64,000 nucleotides of DNA from Rhizobium leguminosarum (GTDB taxonomy: Bacteria; Pseudomonadota; Alphaproteobacteria; Rhizobiales; Rhizobiaceae): NCBI RefSeq assembly GCF_001652265.1, contig NZ_LWBS01000066.1:1-64000 (forward strand), given 5' to 3'. A program made the position numbers and the translations under genes. A model generated the notes under the pieces. That model saw only the letters and a list, made by a program, of their open reading frames with translations. It was not told the origin of the DNA and ran no database searches. Below are positions 9,207-18,039 of the stretch, piece after piece (positions within the stretch are counted from its first letter, which is position 1; each line of letters opens with the position of its first letter).

Positions 9207-10151
9207 ATGAGCGAAACCGACACGGTCGATATCGTCCCGATCAGGCGCCCGGTGCGCTGGCACATCTTCGTCTTCATGCTGCCGGCCTTGATCGTCTATT
9301 CCGCCGTCATGGTGCTGCCGCTCATCGAAACGCTCAGGCTTTCGCTCTACAATACGGTTGACGGGCAGCCGGCCTTCGTCGGACTGGCGAATTTCAAGGT
9401 GCTGTTCGGCGATGCGCGCTGGGCGCGCGATTTCTGGAATGCGCTGGTCAATAACCTGATCTTTTTTGCCATCCACATGTGTGTGCAGAACCCGATCGGC
9501 GTGGCGCTTGCCGCCCTGCTTTCGGTGCCGAAGCTGCGCGGCGTCGCCTTCTACCGCACGGCGATGTTCCTGCCGACGCTGTTGTCCTTCGTCATCGTCG
9601 GCTTCATCTGGAAGCTCATCCTTTCGCCGATCTGGGGCGTGGCGCCTTGGATGCTCGATCTCATCGGGTTGAAATTCCTGTTCGCGCCCTGGCTCGGCAA
9701 GTCCGGTTCGGCGCTGATTGCGGTGTCGCTGATCTCGAACTGGCAATATATCGGCATTCCGATGATGCTGATCTATGCCGCATTGCTCAGCATCCCCGAA
9801 GAGGTGATCGAGGCGGCCGAATGCGACGGCATCACCGGTTGGGCCCAGTTCTGGAAAATCAAGCTGCCGCTCATCCTGCCGGCGATCGGCATCATCTCGA
9901 TCCTGACCTTCGTCGGCAATTTCAACGCCTTCGACCTGATCTATACCGTGCAGGGGGCGCTCGCCGGGCCTGACATGTCGACCGACATTCTCGGCACGCT
10001 GCTTTACCGCACCTTCTTCGGTTTCCAGCTTCAGCTCGGCGACCGCTCGATGGGTGCGACGATCGCCACGGTGATGTTCCTCATCATTCTCGCCGGCGTC
10101 TCGCTTTATCTCTTCGTCATCCAGCGGCGCATGCGTCGCTACCAGTTCTGA
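9207..10151 (+). CDS. CUT1 sugar ABC transporter permease (MalF-like)
   Basis: A 314-residue inner-membrane permease with about six hydrophobic segments, the first near residues 22-45 (FMLPALIVYSAVMVLPL). The ATPase-docking EAA loop reads EAAECDGITGWAQFWKIKLPLILPA near residue 205. ATG 9207 (MSETDTVDIV) is chosen: an open frame extends further upstream, but that extension is translated from the RIME-like repeat. No strong ribosome site is visible. The gene forms a heterodimeric channel with the product of the next gene. Confidence 0.93.
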   Translation: MSETDTVDIVPIRRPVRWHIFVFMLPALIVYSAVMVLPLIETLRLSLYNTVDGQPAFVGLANFKVLFGDARWARDFWNALVNNLIFFAIHMCVQNPIGVALAALLSVPKLRGVAFYRTAMFLPTLLSFVIVGFIWKLILSPIWGVAPWMLDLIGLKFLFAPWLGKSGSALIAVSLISNWQYIGIPMMLIYAALLSIPEEVIEAAECDGITGWAQFWKIKLPLILPAIGIISILTFVGNFNAFDLIYTVQGALAGPDMSTDILGTLLYRTFFGFQLQLGDRSMGATIATVMFLIILAGVSLYLFVIQRRMRRYQF

Positions 10152-10160
10152 GGAGCGCGC

Positions 10161-11000
10161 ATGTCCAAGGCACGCACATCTCCCATCCGCACCGGCCTCG
10201 TGCATCTGGCGCTCAGCGCCTATACGCTGGTCGCGCTGTTTCCTGTTTTCCTGACCATCGTCAACTCGTTCAAGGATCGTGCCTCGATCTTCCGCGAGCC
10301 GCTGATGATCCCGACGCCGTCGACCTTCAGCCTCGTCGGCTATCAGACGGTGCTTGGGCAGGGCGATTTCGCCACCTATTTCCAGAACAGCTTCATCGTC
10401 ACGATGGTTTCGATCCTGCTGGTGCTGCTCTTCGGCGCCATGGCGGCCTTTGCGCTCTCTGAGTATCGCTTCCGCGGCAATATGCTGCTCGGGCTCTACA
10501 TGGCGATCGGCATCATGATCCCGATCCGCCTCGGCACGGTGGCGATCCTGCAGGGCATGGTGGCGGCCGGCCTCGTCAATACGCTAACGGCGCTGATCCT
10601 GGTCTATACCGCGCAGGGCATACCGCTGGCGATCTTCATCCTGTCGGAATTCATGCGCACGGTTTCGGACGACCTGAAGAATGCCGGGCGTATCGACGGG
10701 CTTTCCGAATATGCGATCTTCTTCCGCCTGGTGCTGCCGCTGGTGCGCCCGGCCATGGCGACGGTTGCGGTCTTCACCATGATCCCGATCTGGAACGATC
10801 TCTGGTTCCCGCTGATCCTCGCACCCTCCGAGGCCACCAAGACGGTGACGCTCGGCTCGCAGATCTTCATCGGCCAGTTCGTCACCAACTGGAACGCGGT
10901 GCTGGCGGCGCTGTCGCTGGCGATCCTGCCGATCCTCGTCCTCTACGTCATCTTCTCGCGGCAGTTGATCCGCGGCATCACGTCAGGAGCCGTCAAGTGA
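10161..11000 (+). CDS. CUT1 sugar ABC transporter permease (MalG-like)
   Basis: The second permease has 279 residues and about six membrane segments. Its EAA-type loop reads NAGRIDGLSEYAIFFRLVLPLVRPA near residue 175, and the C-terminal [12 protein letters not shown] ending is typical of MalG-like subunits. GAGGAG lies just upstream of the ATG, nine bases after the previous stop. Its own stop overlaps the GTG start of the dehydrogenase gene. It works with the MalF-like subunit and the ATPase at 12075-13076. Confidence 0.94.
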   Translation: MSKARTSPIRTGLVHLALSAYTLVALFPVFLTIVNSFKDRASIFREPLMIPTPSTFSLVGYQTVLGQGDFATYFQNSFIVTMVSILLVLLFGAMAAFALSEYRFRGNMLLGLYMAIGIMIPIRLGTVAILQGMVAAGLVNTLTALILVYTAQGIPLAIFILSEFMRTVSDDLKNAGRIDGLSEYAIFFRLVLPLVRPAMATVAVFTMIPIWNDLWFPLILAPSEATKTVTLGSQIFIGQFVTNWNAVLAALSLAILPILVLYVIFSRQLIRGITSGAVK

Positions 11001-12064
11001 GCCAATCCGAAAAGCCGATCCGCGTCCTCGTTGCCGGCCTCGGCAATATGGGCCGCAGCCACGCGCTCGCCTATCACAACAATCCGGGCTTTGAGATCGT
11101 CGGTCTCGTCAACCGCTCTACGCCGTCGCAGCTTGCGCCGGAGCTCGAGCATTACACGATCCATCCAGACTTCACGACGGCGCTCGCCGCGCTGAAGCCG
11201 GACCTCTGCTCGATCAACACCTATTCCGACAGCCATGCCGATTATGCGGTCGCCGCCTTCGAGGCGGGCTGTGATGTCTTCGTGGAAAAGCCGCTGGCGA
11301 CCACGGTCGCCGACGCCGAGCGCGTCGTCGCCGCAGCGGGGAAGGCCGGGCGCAAGTTGGTGATCGGCTATATCCTTCGCCATCACCCTTCCTGGATGAA
11401 GCTGATCGAGGAGGCGCGCAAGCTCGGCCCGCCTTACGTCTTCCGCATGAACCTCAACCAGCAGTCCAGCGGCCCGACCTGGGCGACGCATAAGTCGCTG
11501 ATGCGCACGACCTCGCCGATCGTCGATTGCGGCGTGCATTATGTCGACGTCATGTGCCAGATCACCGACGCGAGGGCTGTCGAGGTGCGCGGCATGGGGC
11601 TGCGAATGTCCGACGAGATCGCTGCCGACATGTATAATTACGGTCACCTGCAGGTGCTGTTCGAGGATGGTTCCGTCGGCTGGTACGAGGCCGGCTGGGG
11701 GCCGATGATCTCGGAAACCGCCTTCTTCGTGAAGGATGTGATGTCGCCAAAAGGCGCGGTGTCGATCGTCATGGATCCGAACGCCAAGTCCGACGATATC
11801 GATACGCACACCAAGACCTCGGTGATCCGTCTGCACACGGCCGAGACAGGCCCGGACGGCATGTTCATCCGACCCGATCAGGACATGACGATGGAAGGTG
11901 AGCCCGGTCATCAGGCGCTCTGCGACCTGGAACAGGCCTTCATGCTGAGGGCGATCCGCGAGGATCTGGACCTCGGCCGCCATATGGCGGATGCGGTGGC
12001 GTCGCTGCGCATCTGCCTTGCCGCCGACGAGAGCGTGCGTACCGGCCAGCCGGTCAGATTATAA
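10997..12064 (+). CDS. Gfo/Idh/MocA-family NAD(P)-dependent dehydrogenase
   Basis: A 355-residue sugar or polyol dehydrogenase-like protein. The N-terminal Rossmann motif is [18 protein letters not shown], and [16 protein letters not shown] near residue 95 is the family's EKP motif contacting cofactor and substrate. A C-terminal alpha/beta domain follows, with [11 protein letters not shown] near residue 180 carrying the conserved histidine region. The GTG start overlaps the permease stop (GTGA), so translation is coupled. Its place inside an importer operon suggests it oxidises or epimerises the imported sugar. The exact reaction is unknown. Confidence 0.9.
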   Translation: MSQSEKPIRVLVAGLGNMGRSHALAYHNNPGFEIVGLVNRSTPSQLAPELEHYTIHPDFTTALAALKPDLCSINTYSDSHADYAVAAFEAGCDVFVEKPLATTVADAERVVAAAGKAGRKLVIGYILRHHPSWMKLIEEARKLGPPYVFRMNLNQQSSGPTWATHKSLMRTTSPIVDCGVHYVDVMCQITDARAVEVRGMGLRMSDEIAADMYNYGHLQVLFEDGSVGWYEAGWGPMISETAFFVKDVMSPKGAVSIVMDPNAKSDDIDTHTKTSVIRLHTAETGPDGMFIRPDQDMTMEGEPGHQALCDLEQAFMLRAIREDLDLGRHMADAVASLRICLAADESVRTGQPVRL

Positions 12065-12074
12065 GGAAAGACCT

Positions 12075-13076
12075 GTGGGATCGCTTCAACTCAAATCCAT
12101 CCGCAAGACCTATGGCACGCATGAGGTGCTGAAAGGTATCGACCTCGAGGTCAAGGACGGCGAATTCGTCATCTTCGTCGGGCCGTCGGGCTGCGGGAAA
12201 TCGACGCTGTTGCGCAGCATTGCAGGCCTCGAAGACGTCACGTCGGGTGCCGTCGTCATCAATGGCCGCGATGAGACGCTGACGCCGCCGGCCAAACGCG
12301 GAATCGCCATGGTATTTCAGTCCTACGCGCTCTATCCGCATCTGACGGTCAAGGACAATATGGGGCTCGGCCTCAAGCAGGCCGGCACCGCCAAGGACGA
12401 GATCGACAACCGTGTCAGCAAGGCGTCCGGCATGCTTTCGCTGGAACCCTATCTGGCGCGCCGGCCGGCCGAGCTCTCCGGTGGCCAGCGCCAGCGCGTC
12501 GCCATCGGCCGTGCCATCGTGCGCGAACCGGAACTCTTTCTTTTCGACGAGCCGTTGTCGAATCTCGATGCGGCGCTGCGCGTCCAGACCCGCCTCGAAA
12601 TCGCCCGACTGCACCGCAGCTTGAAGGCGACGATGATCTATGTCACCCACGACCAGGTCGAGGCGATGACGCTTGCCGACAAGATCGTCGTCTTGAATGC
12701 CGGGGCGATCGACCAGATCGGTTCGCCGATGGAACTCTACAAACGACCCGCCAATGTTTTCGTCGCCGGCTTCATCGGCTCGCCGCAGATGAATTTCATC
12801 GCGGCCGAGAAGGTGGGCGATCACAGTGCCAAGACGATCGGCGTGCGTCCCGAACATATGACGCTGTCGCGCGAGCAGGGGACTTGGGCTGCGAAGGTCG
12901 TGCATGTCGAGCATCTCGGCGCCGACACGATCATCTATCTGGAATCTGATCAATGCGGCCTGTTGACGGCGCGTCTTTTCGGCGAGCACCAGTATGAGCC
13001 GGACGAGATCGTCTATGCGACGCCGGACCAGGCGCACGTACATCGTTTCGATGTAGACGACCAGGCGATCCGCTAA
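12075..13076 (+). CDS. Sugar ABC transporter ATPase (UgpC/MsmK type)
   Basis: A 333-residue ATPase energising the two upstream permeases. Walker A is GPSGCGKST (about residue 37), the Q-loop is [13 protein letters not shown], the signature is LSGGQRQR, Walker B is [12 protein letters not shown] and the switch histidine is in THDQ. A shortened C-terminal TOBE-like domain follows ([10 protein letters not shown]). The start is GTG 12075 with AAGGAAAG upstream; a longer frame starting inside the dehydrogenase gene is rejected. It is the last gene of the operon, and the split terminator at 13095-13395 lies directly after it. Confidence 0.94.
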   Translation: MGSLQLKSIRKTYGTHEVLKGIDLEVKDGEFVIFVGPSGCGKSTLLRSIAGLEDVTSGAVVINGRDETLTPPAKRGIAMVFQSYALYPHLTVKDNMGLGLKQAGTAKDEIDNRVSKASGMLSLEPYLARRPAELSGGQRQRVAIGRAIVREPELFLFDEPLSNLDAALRVQTRLEIARLHRSLKATMIYVTHDQVEAMTLADKIVVLNAGAIDQIGSPMELYKRPANVFVAGFIGSPQMNFIAAEKVGDHSAKTIGVRPEHMTLSREQGTWAAKVVHVEHLGADTIIYLESDQCGLLTARLFGEHQYEPDEIVYATPDQAHVHRFDVDDQAIR

Positions 13077-13094
13077 GCGCATGACAGAACGGAA

Positions 13095-13395
13095 AAGCCC
13101 CGCTAGAGCCTTTCCGGGTTAGATTGAAGCATTCTGTTGACTCAAACGGAGTCGGATGGTCGACCGGCCGGCGCGCGTCGTAGCCAAGCTCTACGGCCAA
13201 GCCGGCCGGTCGATCAGCCGGCCCGTTTCAGCCAACCCGAAGGGCCGGGCATCTTTCCGCCAGGATCAAAGGCGATCGGCACGCACGTACCTTGGGGTAT
13301 GCCCTTCGCCAATCGCCTTTGCCCTGACGAAAACCTGCTCCGGCAGAATGCTTCAATCTAACCCGGAAAGGCTCTAGCCAGCCTGGCGGGGTTTT
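13095..13395 (+). terminator. Intrinsic terminator split by a palindromic element
   Basis: AAAAGCCCCGC ends at 13102, and its partner GCGGGGTTTT begins at about 13386. Together they would form a normal short terminator stem with a T-run. The two halves are now separated by the inverted-repeat element at 13102-13378, which fits insertion into the terminator loop. Confidence 0.6.
13102..13378. repeat. 277-bp element with perfect 35-bp terminal inverted repeats
   Basis: The left arm (13102-13136, beginning GCTAGAGCCTTTCCGGGTTA) and right arm (13344-13378, ending GGCTCTAGC) are perfect 35-bp inverted repeats. Inside, GACCGGCCGGC and GCCGGCCGGTC form a second nested stem near 13161-13212. No credible coding sequence is inside. 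The size and arms suggest a MITE-like or composite palindromic repeat; target duplication is not evident. Confidence 0.8.
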
Positions 13396-13420
13396 CATTT
13401 CCCGTCGTGCGCGGGTTTGA

Positions 13421-13732
13421 TCAGCCGAGCACGGGCCGCATGAAGCTGCGTTCATAGCTGACGATACTGCGGTTGCGTTTGTCGAGTTCGAAAGCGGCCT
13501 GACATTCCGGATCGCTTGCCATGTGGCTGCGATAGTCCTCGTAGGCGGCAAGGCTCGGGAAGGAAAACAGTGCAACGGCAATATTATTGGCGCCTTCGGA
13601 CGGCAGGAAATAACCGTGATGGCTGCCGCCCATCCTGTTGACGATCGGGATCCAGAGCCGGGCATATTCTTCGAATTCGGCAAGCTTGTATGGATCAATC
13701 ACATAACGCAGGTGGCAGGTAATCATTGACAT
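13421..13732 (-). CDS. NIPSNAP-like dimeric alpha-beta barrel protein
   Basis: A 103-residue protein (MSMITCHLRYVIDPYKLAEF) with the features of small NIPSNAP/ferredoxin-like proteins: a first strand ITCHLRYVIDPYKLAEFEEYARLW, a central HHGYFLPSEGANNIAVALFSFPSLAAYEDYR, and a C-terminal strand ERSFMRPVLG. The function of such proteins is mostly unknown. ATG 13732 is chosen; the second ATG at 13726 is equally possible and neither has a clear ribosome site. It stands alone between two transporter operons. Confidence 0.8.
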   Translation of the reverse strand: MSMITCHLRYVIDPYKLAEFEEYARLWIPIVNRMGGSHHGYFLPSEGANNIAVALFSFPSLAAYEDYRSHMASDPECQAAFELDKRNRSIVSYERSFMRPVLG

Positions 13733-13872
13733 ATCCCATCGCGCAAAATGCCGGGCGGAGGGCTGCTCAGCCGGCTTGGTTTGCTCAACTTCTGGCACGG
13801 AGCTCGGAGAGTTCAAGTGCTTTGCGGTGATGGCTGCATCACGTTTGCTGACAGGTCGGACGAGCTGAAATG

Positions 13873-13903
13873 AAAAAGGCGCCGTTTTGCGGCGCCTTTT
13901 GTC
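13873..13903. terminator. Bidirectional intrinsic terminator
   Basis: AAAAGGCGCC and GGCGCCTTTT form a strong stem around a short loop with T-runs on both strands. It lies 3' of the minus-strand importer operon, whose last gene ends at 13922. Confidence 0.85.
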
Positions 13904-13921
13904 TGAGCGGCATTGGCGAAA

Positions 13922-14983
13922 TCAGTCGCGGATGATGAGCAGGTCGGCTGCCATGAAACGCAGCGTTACCGTTTCGCCGGCCTGCGGCGGGGTAGTGCCC
14001 GGGCTGTTGAACATGTCGAAGGAGATGACGTTGCCGCCGACATTCATGCGGGTGCGGATGACCGACCCCAAGAAGTGGGCCGAAACGACCTGGCCGGTCA
14101 GCGCCGTGTCGCTCTTGACGCTGTCGGAGAGCGAGCCCGCTTCCGGGCGTAGCGCCAGCGAGATGGTTTCTCCGGCCTTGTGGGCAGCGACCGACTGCTT
14201 CAGCGTTATACCCTGATCGCCGATCTGGATGCGGTTGGTATCGGGATCGACGACCTTGGCCTCGATGAGGTTCAGCGTGCCGACGAAGGAGGCGACGAAG
14301 CGCGTTGCCGGCGTATTGTAGATCTCGAAAGGCGAACCAATCTGGTCGGCCTTGCCGGCATTCATGACGACGATGCGGTCGGAGATCGAAAGGGCTTCTT
14401 CCTGATCATGGGTGACGAAGACCGTGGTGATGCCGAGCTGCTGCTGGATCTGACGGATTTCCTCGCGCAGCGACACGCGAATCTTGGCGTCGAGTGCGGA
14501 GAGCGGCTCGTCGAGCAGCAACACTTGCGGCTTGACGGCGAGCGCACGGGCAAGGGCGACTCGCTGCTGCTGGCCGCCCGACAGTTGATAGGGAAAGCGG
14601 TCGGCCAGGTGATCGAGCTTGATCAGGCCGAGCATTTCCTTGACGCGGGCGTCGATCTCAGGCTTCGGGGCGCCGGCGACCTTGAGACCGAAGGCGACAT
14701 TGTCGTGTACCGTCATGTTGGGGAAGAGCGCGTAGGCCTGGAACACCATGCCGATATTGCGCTGGTTCGGCTTCAGCGCGCTCTGGTCCTTGCCGTTGAT
14801 GGTCAGCGTGCCGCCGGTTGGCGTTTCGAAGCCGGCGATCATGCGCAGAACGGTCGTCTTGCCGCAGCCCGACGGTCCGAGGAAGGAGACGAACTCACCC
14901 TTCTCGATCGTCATGTTGAAGTTCTTGACGACCTGAACCGGGCCGAAGGATTTCTGAATGTTGGTCAGCGTGAGAAAAGACAT
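13922..14983 (-). CDS. ABC transporter ATPase (PotA/FbpC-like)
   Basis: A 353-residue ATPase with Walker A GPSGCGKTT, Q-loop MVFQAYALFPNMT, signature LSGGQQQR, Walker B VLLLDEPLSALD and switch THDQEEA. A TOBE-type C-terminal domain follows (ALRPEAGSLSD, then VRTRM-like strands). This architecture is that of polyamine/iron/thiamine-type importers. It is the last gene of a four-gene minus-strand operon (binding protein, two permeases, ATPase), starting 13 bp after the second permease. The neighbouring RpiR gene and amine-catabolic operon suggest an amine or amino-acid-like substrate. Confidence 0.93.
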   Translation of the reverse strand: MSFLTLTNIQKSFGPVQVVKNFNMTIEKGEFVSFLGPSGCGKTTVLRMIAGFETPTGGTLTINGKDQSALKPNQRNIGMVFQAYALFPNMTVHDNVAFGLKVAGAPKPEIDARVKEMLGLIKLDHLADRFPYQLSGGQQQRVALARALAVKPQVLLLDEPLSALDAKIRVSLREEIRQIQQQLGITTVFVTHDQEEALSISDRIVVMNAGKADQIGSPFEIYNTPATRFVASFVGTLNLIEAKVVDPDTNRIQIGDQGITLKQSVAAHKAGETISLALRPEAGSLSDSVKSDTALTGQVVSAHFLGSVIRTRMNVGGNVISFDMFNSPGTTPPQAGETVTLRFMAADLLIIRD

Positions 14984-14995
14984 GAGCCAGATACC

Positions 14996-15784
14996 TTAAG
15001 CCTTTGCCGGGCGGGCTTTGCCGACGCGGGAAACGATGTTGAGCAGGCCCATGCTGAGCCAGGTGATCGAGAAGGCGATGACGGCAAGCGCCGAAGGCTC
15101 ATAGGCCTTGTTGGCGCCGACGAGCTGCAGGTAGGGACCGAAGGCCGGACGGTTCAGAAGTGCGGCAAAGGTGAATTCGCCCATGACGATCGCGAGCGTG
15201 ATGAAAGCGCCTGAGAGCACGCCGCTCATGACGTTCGGGAAAATGCATTTGAACATGATGGTCGTCCATCGGGCGCCGAGGCTTTCGGCCGCTTCCGTCA
15301 GCGTGCGAACGTCGATGGCGCGCATGGCGGTATCGACGGCGCGGTACATATAGGGCAGGGACAGGGTGATATAGGAGAAGACCAGCAGGATGTTGGTGCC
15401 GGTCGTCGAACCCGTCAGCGGCAGGTAGGACGACGAATTATACATCCTGAGGTATCCGAAGACGATGACGATCGCCGGAATGACAAGCGGCAGCAGGGTG
15501 ATGAATTCGACGACCGGACGCATCTGCGGCAGCCGCAGCCGCACCCAATAGGCCGTCGGCACGACGAGCAGCATGCCGAAGACGATGGTGAGCAACGCCA
15601 TCAGCATGGAATAGCCGAAGGTCTCCCGGAACTGAATGTCGGAAAATACCGACTTATAAGCATCGAGGCTGTATTCGCCGCGACGCATGCGCAATGAAAA
15701 CTCGATTGTGCCGATCAACGGGATGACGAAATAGGATGCACCTAGAATGACGGCGATCCAGGCTCCGAGACGCTGAGCTTTCAT
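14996..15784 (-). CDS. ABC transporter permease (PotC-like)
   Basis: A 262-residue inner-membrane permease with about six hydrophobic segments, beginning MKAQRLGAWIAVILGASYFVIP. The EAA loop reads TEAAESLGARWTTIMFKCIFPNVMSG. The ATG at 15784 overlaps the stop of the preceding permease gene (ATGA), which sets the start; the longer open frame upstream is a shadow inside that gene. It pairs with the PotB-like subunit. Confidence 0.93.
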   Translation of the reverse strand: MKAQRLGAWIAVILGASYFVIPLIGTIEFSLRMRRGEYSLDAYKSVFSDIQFRETFGYSMLMALLTIVFGMLLVVPTAYWVRLRLPQMRPVVEFITLLPLVIPAIVIVFGYLRMYNSSSYLPLTGSTTGTNILLVFSYITLSLPYMYRAVDTAMRAIDVRTLTEAAESLGARWTTIMFKCIFPNVMSGVLSGAFITLAIVMGEFTFAALLNRPAFGPYLQLVGANKAYEPSALAVIAFSITWLSMGLLNIVSRVGKARPAKA

Positions 15785-16674
15785 TTCTGCCACCGTTCTG
15801 CGCGCATGCGCAGCATCAGGTAAAGGACGTTGGAGACGCCGGTGATGACGATCATGCCGAGCGCGATGGCGTAACCGAGATTGGCATTGTGCAGAACGTC
15901 GCCGCGGATCTGCGCATAGAGCAGGATCGGCACGATGTTCAGCGAGCTGCCGGTCAGCGCGAAAGCAGTGGCGATGGCGCCGAAGGCGTTGGCGAAGAGC
16001 AGCAGCGTCGTGCCGAGCAAGCTCGGCCAGAGGATCGGCAGCGCGACCATCGTCCAGTACTGGCGGTTGGTGGCGCCGAGGATCTGCGAGGCTTCGCGCC
16101 ATTCCTTCTTCATGCCGTCGAGGGCCGGCGTCAGAATCAGCACCATCAGCGGGATCTGGAAATACATGTAGGTGATGGTGAGGCCGAAGAAGGACAGCAG
16201 ATTAAAGCCGGTGCCGTAGAGATTGAAGCCGAACCATTCGCGCAGGAAAATCGTCACAAGCCCGGTGCGGCCGAGCGTTGCGAGAAAGGCGAAGGCGAGC
16301 GGCACGCCGGCAAAATTCGAGGCGACGCCGGAGAAGGTCAGCAGCGTCGAGCGGACGGAGGCGGGCAAGCCGCCGAGCACGACGGCCCAGGCGAGGAAGA
16401 AGCCGATCAGCGCACCGCCCAGAGCCGACGCCACCGACACACGGATACTGATCGAGTAGGCGCTCATGATGGATGGGGTAAAGAGATCACCGATATTCTT
16501 CAGCGTCAAATCGCCCTCGGGCGTCAGGAATGCGCCCGCCACAAGATAAAGCGTGGGGATGATCAGGAACAGCAGGGAGAAAATGATGAAGGGTGCAATG
16601 CCCAGCCAGTCGATCACGCGATCTCTGTTGATCAAGGGGGCACTGCGCACCATAGGCGTTGAAACGGTGCTCAT
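15781..16674 (-). CDS. ABC transporter permease (PotB-like)
   Basis: A 297-residue permease from ATG 16674 (MSTVSTPMVRSAP); an in-frame ATG at 16686 would add four residues. The first membrane segment is IAPFIIFSLLFLIIPTLYLVAGAF. The EAA-type loop reads REASQILGATNRQYWTMVALPILWPSLLG near residue 185, and the protein ends in LYLMLRMRAERWQK. It is the second gene of the operon, after the binding protein. A short inverted repeat lies in the intergenic stretch, compatible with stabilising binding-protein mRNA. Confidence 0.92.
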   Translation of the reverse strand: MSTVSTPMVRSAPLINRDRVIDWLGIAPFIIFSLLFLIIPTLYLVAGAFLTPEGDLTLKNIGDLFTPSIMSAYSISIRVSVASALGGALIGFFLAWAVVLGGLPASVRSTLLTFSGVASNFAGVPLAFAFLATLGRTGLVTIFLREWFGFNLYGTGFNLLSFFGLTITYMYFQIPLMVLILTPALDGMKKEWREASQILGATNRQYWTMVALPILWPSLLGTTLLLFANAFGAIATAFALTGSSLNIVPILLYAQIRGDVLHNANLGYAIALGMIVITGVSNVLYLMLRMRAERWQK

Positions 16675-16745
16675 GGAAAAGCTCATCCTGGGGCGTCGGA
16701 GTGAGAAAACCTCCCCGCCTTGCGGCGGGGAGGCAGGATCAGAGG

Positions 16746-17849
16746 TTACTTGACGGCGGCGCCGACGACGGAATCCCAATTCTTGGTGATGGCTTCCTTG
16801 CCAGCAGACTGTTCTTCGAGCGTCGGGAAGACAGCCTTTTCATAGGATGCAGCCGGCGGCAGCTTGTCGAGCAGTTCCTTCGGGATCTTGTTGTTCTTGG
16901 CAAGATCGTTGAAGCGGATCGGGTGGCAATAGCCCTTCAGCCAGCCGAGCTGACCTTCGTCGGAATAGAGGTATTCCATCCAGAGCTTCGCAGCGTTCGG
17001 GTGCGGAGCGAAGGCGGAGATAGCCTGGACGTAGACGCCGGCAACGACGCCTGTCTTCGGAACGACGACCTCGAAGGGAGGATTGCCCTTCAGGCTTTCG
17101 CCCCAGGAGAGGGCGTTGTAATCCCAGGCAACGATGATCGGCGTGGAGCCCTGGGCGAACGGAGCCGCCTTGCCGACGACCGGCACGAAATTGCCGCTCT
17201 TGTTCAATTCAGCGAAGAACTTCAGGCCTTCTTCGCCTGCCTTGGCCGCGTCACCGCCGGATGCGGAAAGACCAGCGGCATAGACACCCTGGACAGCCTG
17301 GTTGGCGGCGCGCGGATCGCCCGCCAGGGCGACGCTGTTTGCGTAGTCGCTCTTCTTCAGATCGGCCCAATCGGCCGGCGATTCCTTGACGAGATCCTTG
17401 TTCACGAGGAACGAGAGAACGCCGTAATAATCGCCGTACCAGTAGCCTTCGGCATCCTTGGCGGTATCCGGGATGGAGTCCCAGGTGGAGACCTTGTAAG
17501 GCTGGATCAGGCCGTCTTTCTTTGCAGACGGGCCGAAAGAGAGGCCGACATCGATGACGTCAGGAGCCTGCGGGCCGGTGTTGCCCTTGTTGGCCTTGAT
17601 GGCTTCGACTTCGTCGCCCGAACCCGCATCCGGGTTGAGCTCGTTGACCTCGAGGCCATATTTGGCCTTGAAGCCGGCGATGACTTCGCCGTAGCCGCAC
17701 CAGTCGTGCGGAAGAGCGATTGTCGTCAGGGTGCCTTCCTTCTTGGCGGCGGCGATAAGTTCAGCGCTCGGCTCGGCGGCGGCAATCGCGGTCGAAGCCA
17801 CGATCATCGCAGTAGAAAGCGACAGAAGTCGAGAAATATTAGAGATCAC
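16746..17849 (-). CDS. ABC transporter solute-binding protein (polyamine/iron-type family)
   Basis: A 367-residue periplasmic binding protein. The signal peptide is at about 1-24 (VISNISRLLSLSTAMIVASTAIAAA). The mature part begins with SAELIAAAKKEGTLTTIALPHDWCGYGEVIAGFKAKYG, a form common in the family that binds iron, polyamines or phosphonates. Cys residues in PHDWCGYG and KGYCHPIRF could form a disulfide. The start is GTG 17849 with AAGGAGAAC about eight bases upstream. It is the first gene of the operon, with a candidate operator at 17955-17981. The plus-strand frame across it is a shadow. The ligand is unknown. Confidence 0.92.
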   Translation of the reverse strand: MISNISRLLSLSTAMIVASTAIAAAEPSAELIAAAKKEGTLTTIALPHDWCGYGEVIAGFKAKYGLEVNELNPDAGSGDEVEAIKANKGNTGPQAPDVIDVGLSFGPSAKKDGLIQPYKVSTWDSIPDTAKDAEGYWYGDYYGVLSFLVNKDLVKESPADWADLKKSDYANSVALAGDPRAANQAVQGVYAAGLSASGGDAAKAGEEGLKFFAELNKSGNFVPVVGKAAPFAQGSTPIIVAWDYNALSWGESLKGNPPFEVVVPKTGVVAGVYVQAISAFAPHPNAAKLWMEYLYSDEGQLGWLKGYCHPIRFNDLAKNNKIPKELLDKLPPAASYEKAVFPTLEEQSAGKEAITKNWDSVVGAAVK

Positions 17850-17954
17850 TGTTGTTCTCCTTCGGGTTTTCAGTGTCTGGCGATGCTGTTAATGAGATTA
17901 CATGAAGCTTGTGTGACAGTAGGATGACGTTAATTCTGCTGTGAATAGCGGAGG

Positions 17955-17981
17955 TTGTAGCAAATGTTTTATTTGCGACAA
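17955..17981. promoter_or_regulatory. Candidate operator upstream of the ABC importer operon
   Basis: TTGTAGCAAAT (17955-17965) and ATTTGCGACAA (17971-17981) form an imperfect palindrome (10 of 11 positions) with a 5-nt spacer, about 105 bp upstream of the binding-protein gene and downstream of rpiR. It could be an RpiR site or a weak hairpin at the end of rpiR; position favours the former. Confidence 0.5.
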
Positions 17982-18039
17982 CACCGTCTGCCCTCGGCAA
18001 AATCCGTCATTGTTTTTCTTCTGTTTTAGTCTTGTCCTC

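Noticed and set aside
16659..17927. 422-codon plus-strand open frame over the binding-protein gene
   Set aside because: The opposite strand encodes a clear periplasmic binding protein with a signal peptide. The plus frame has no family features.
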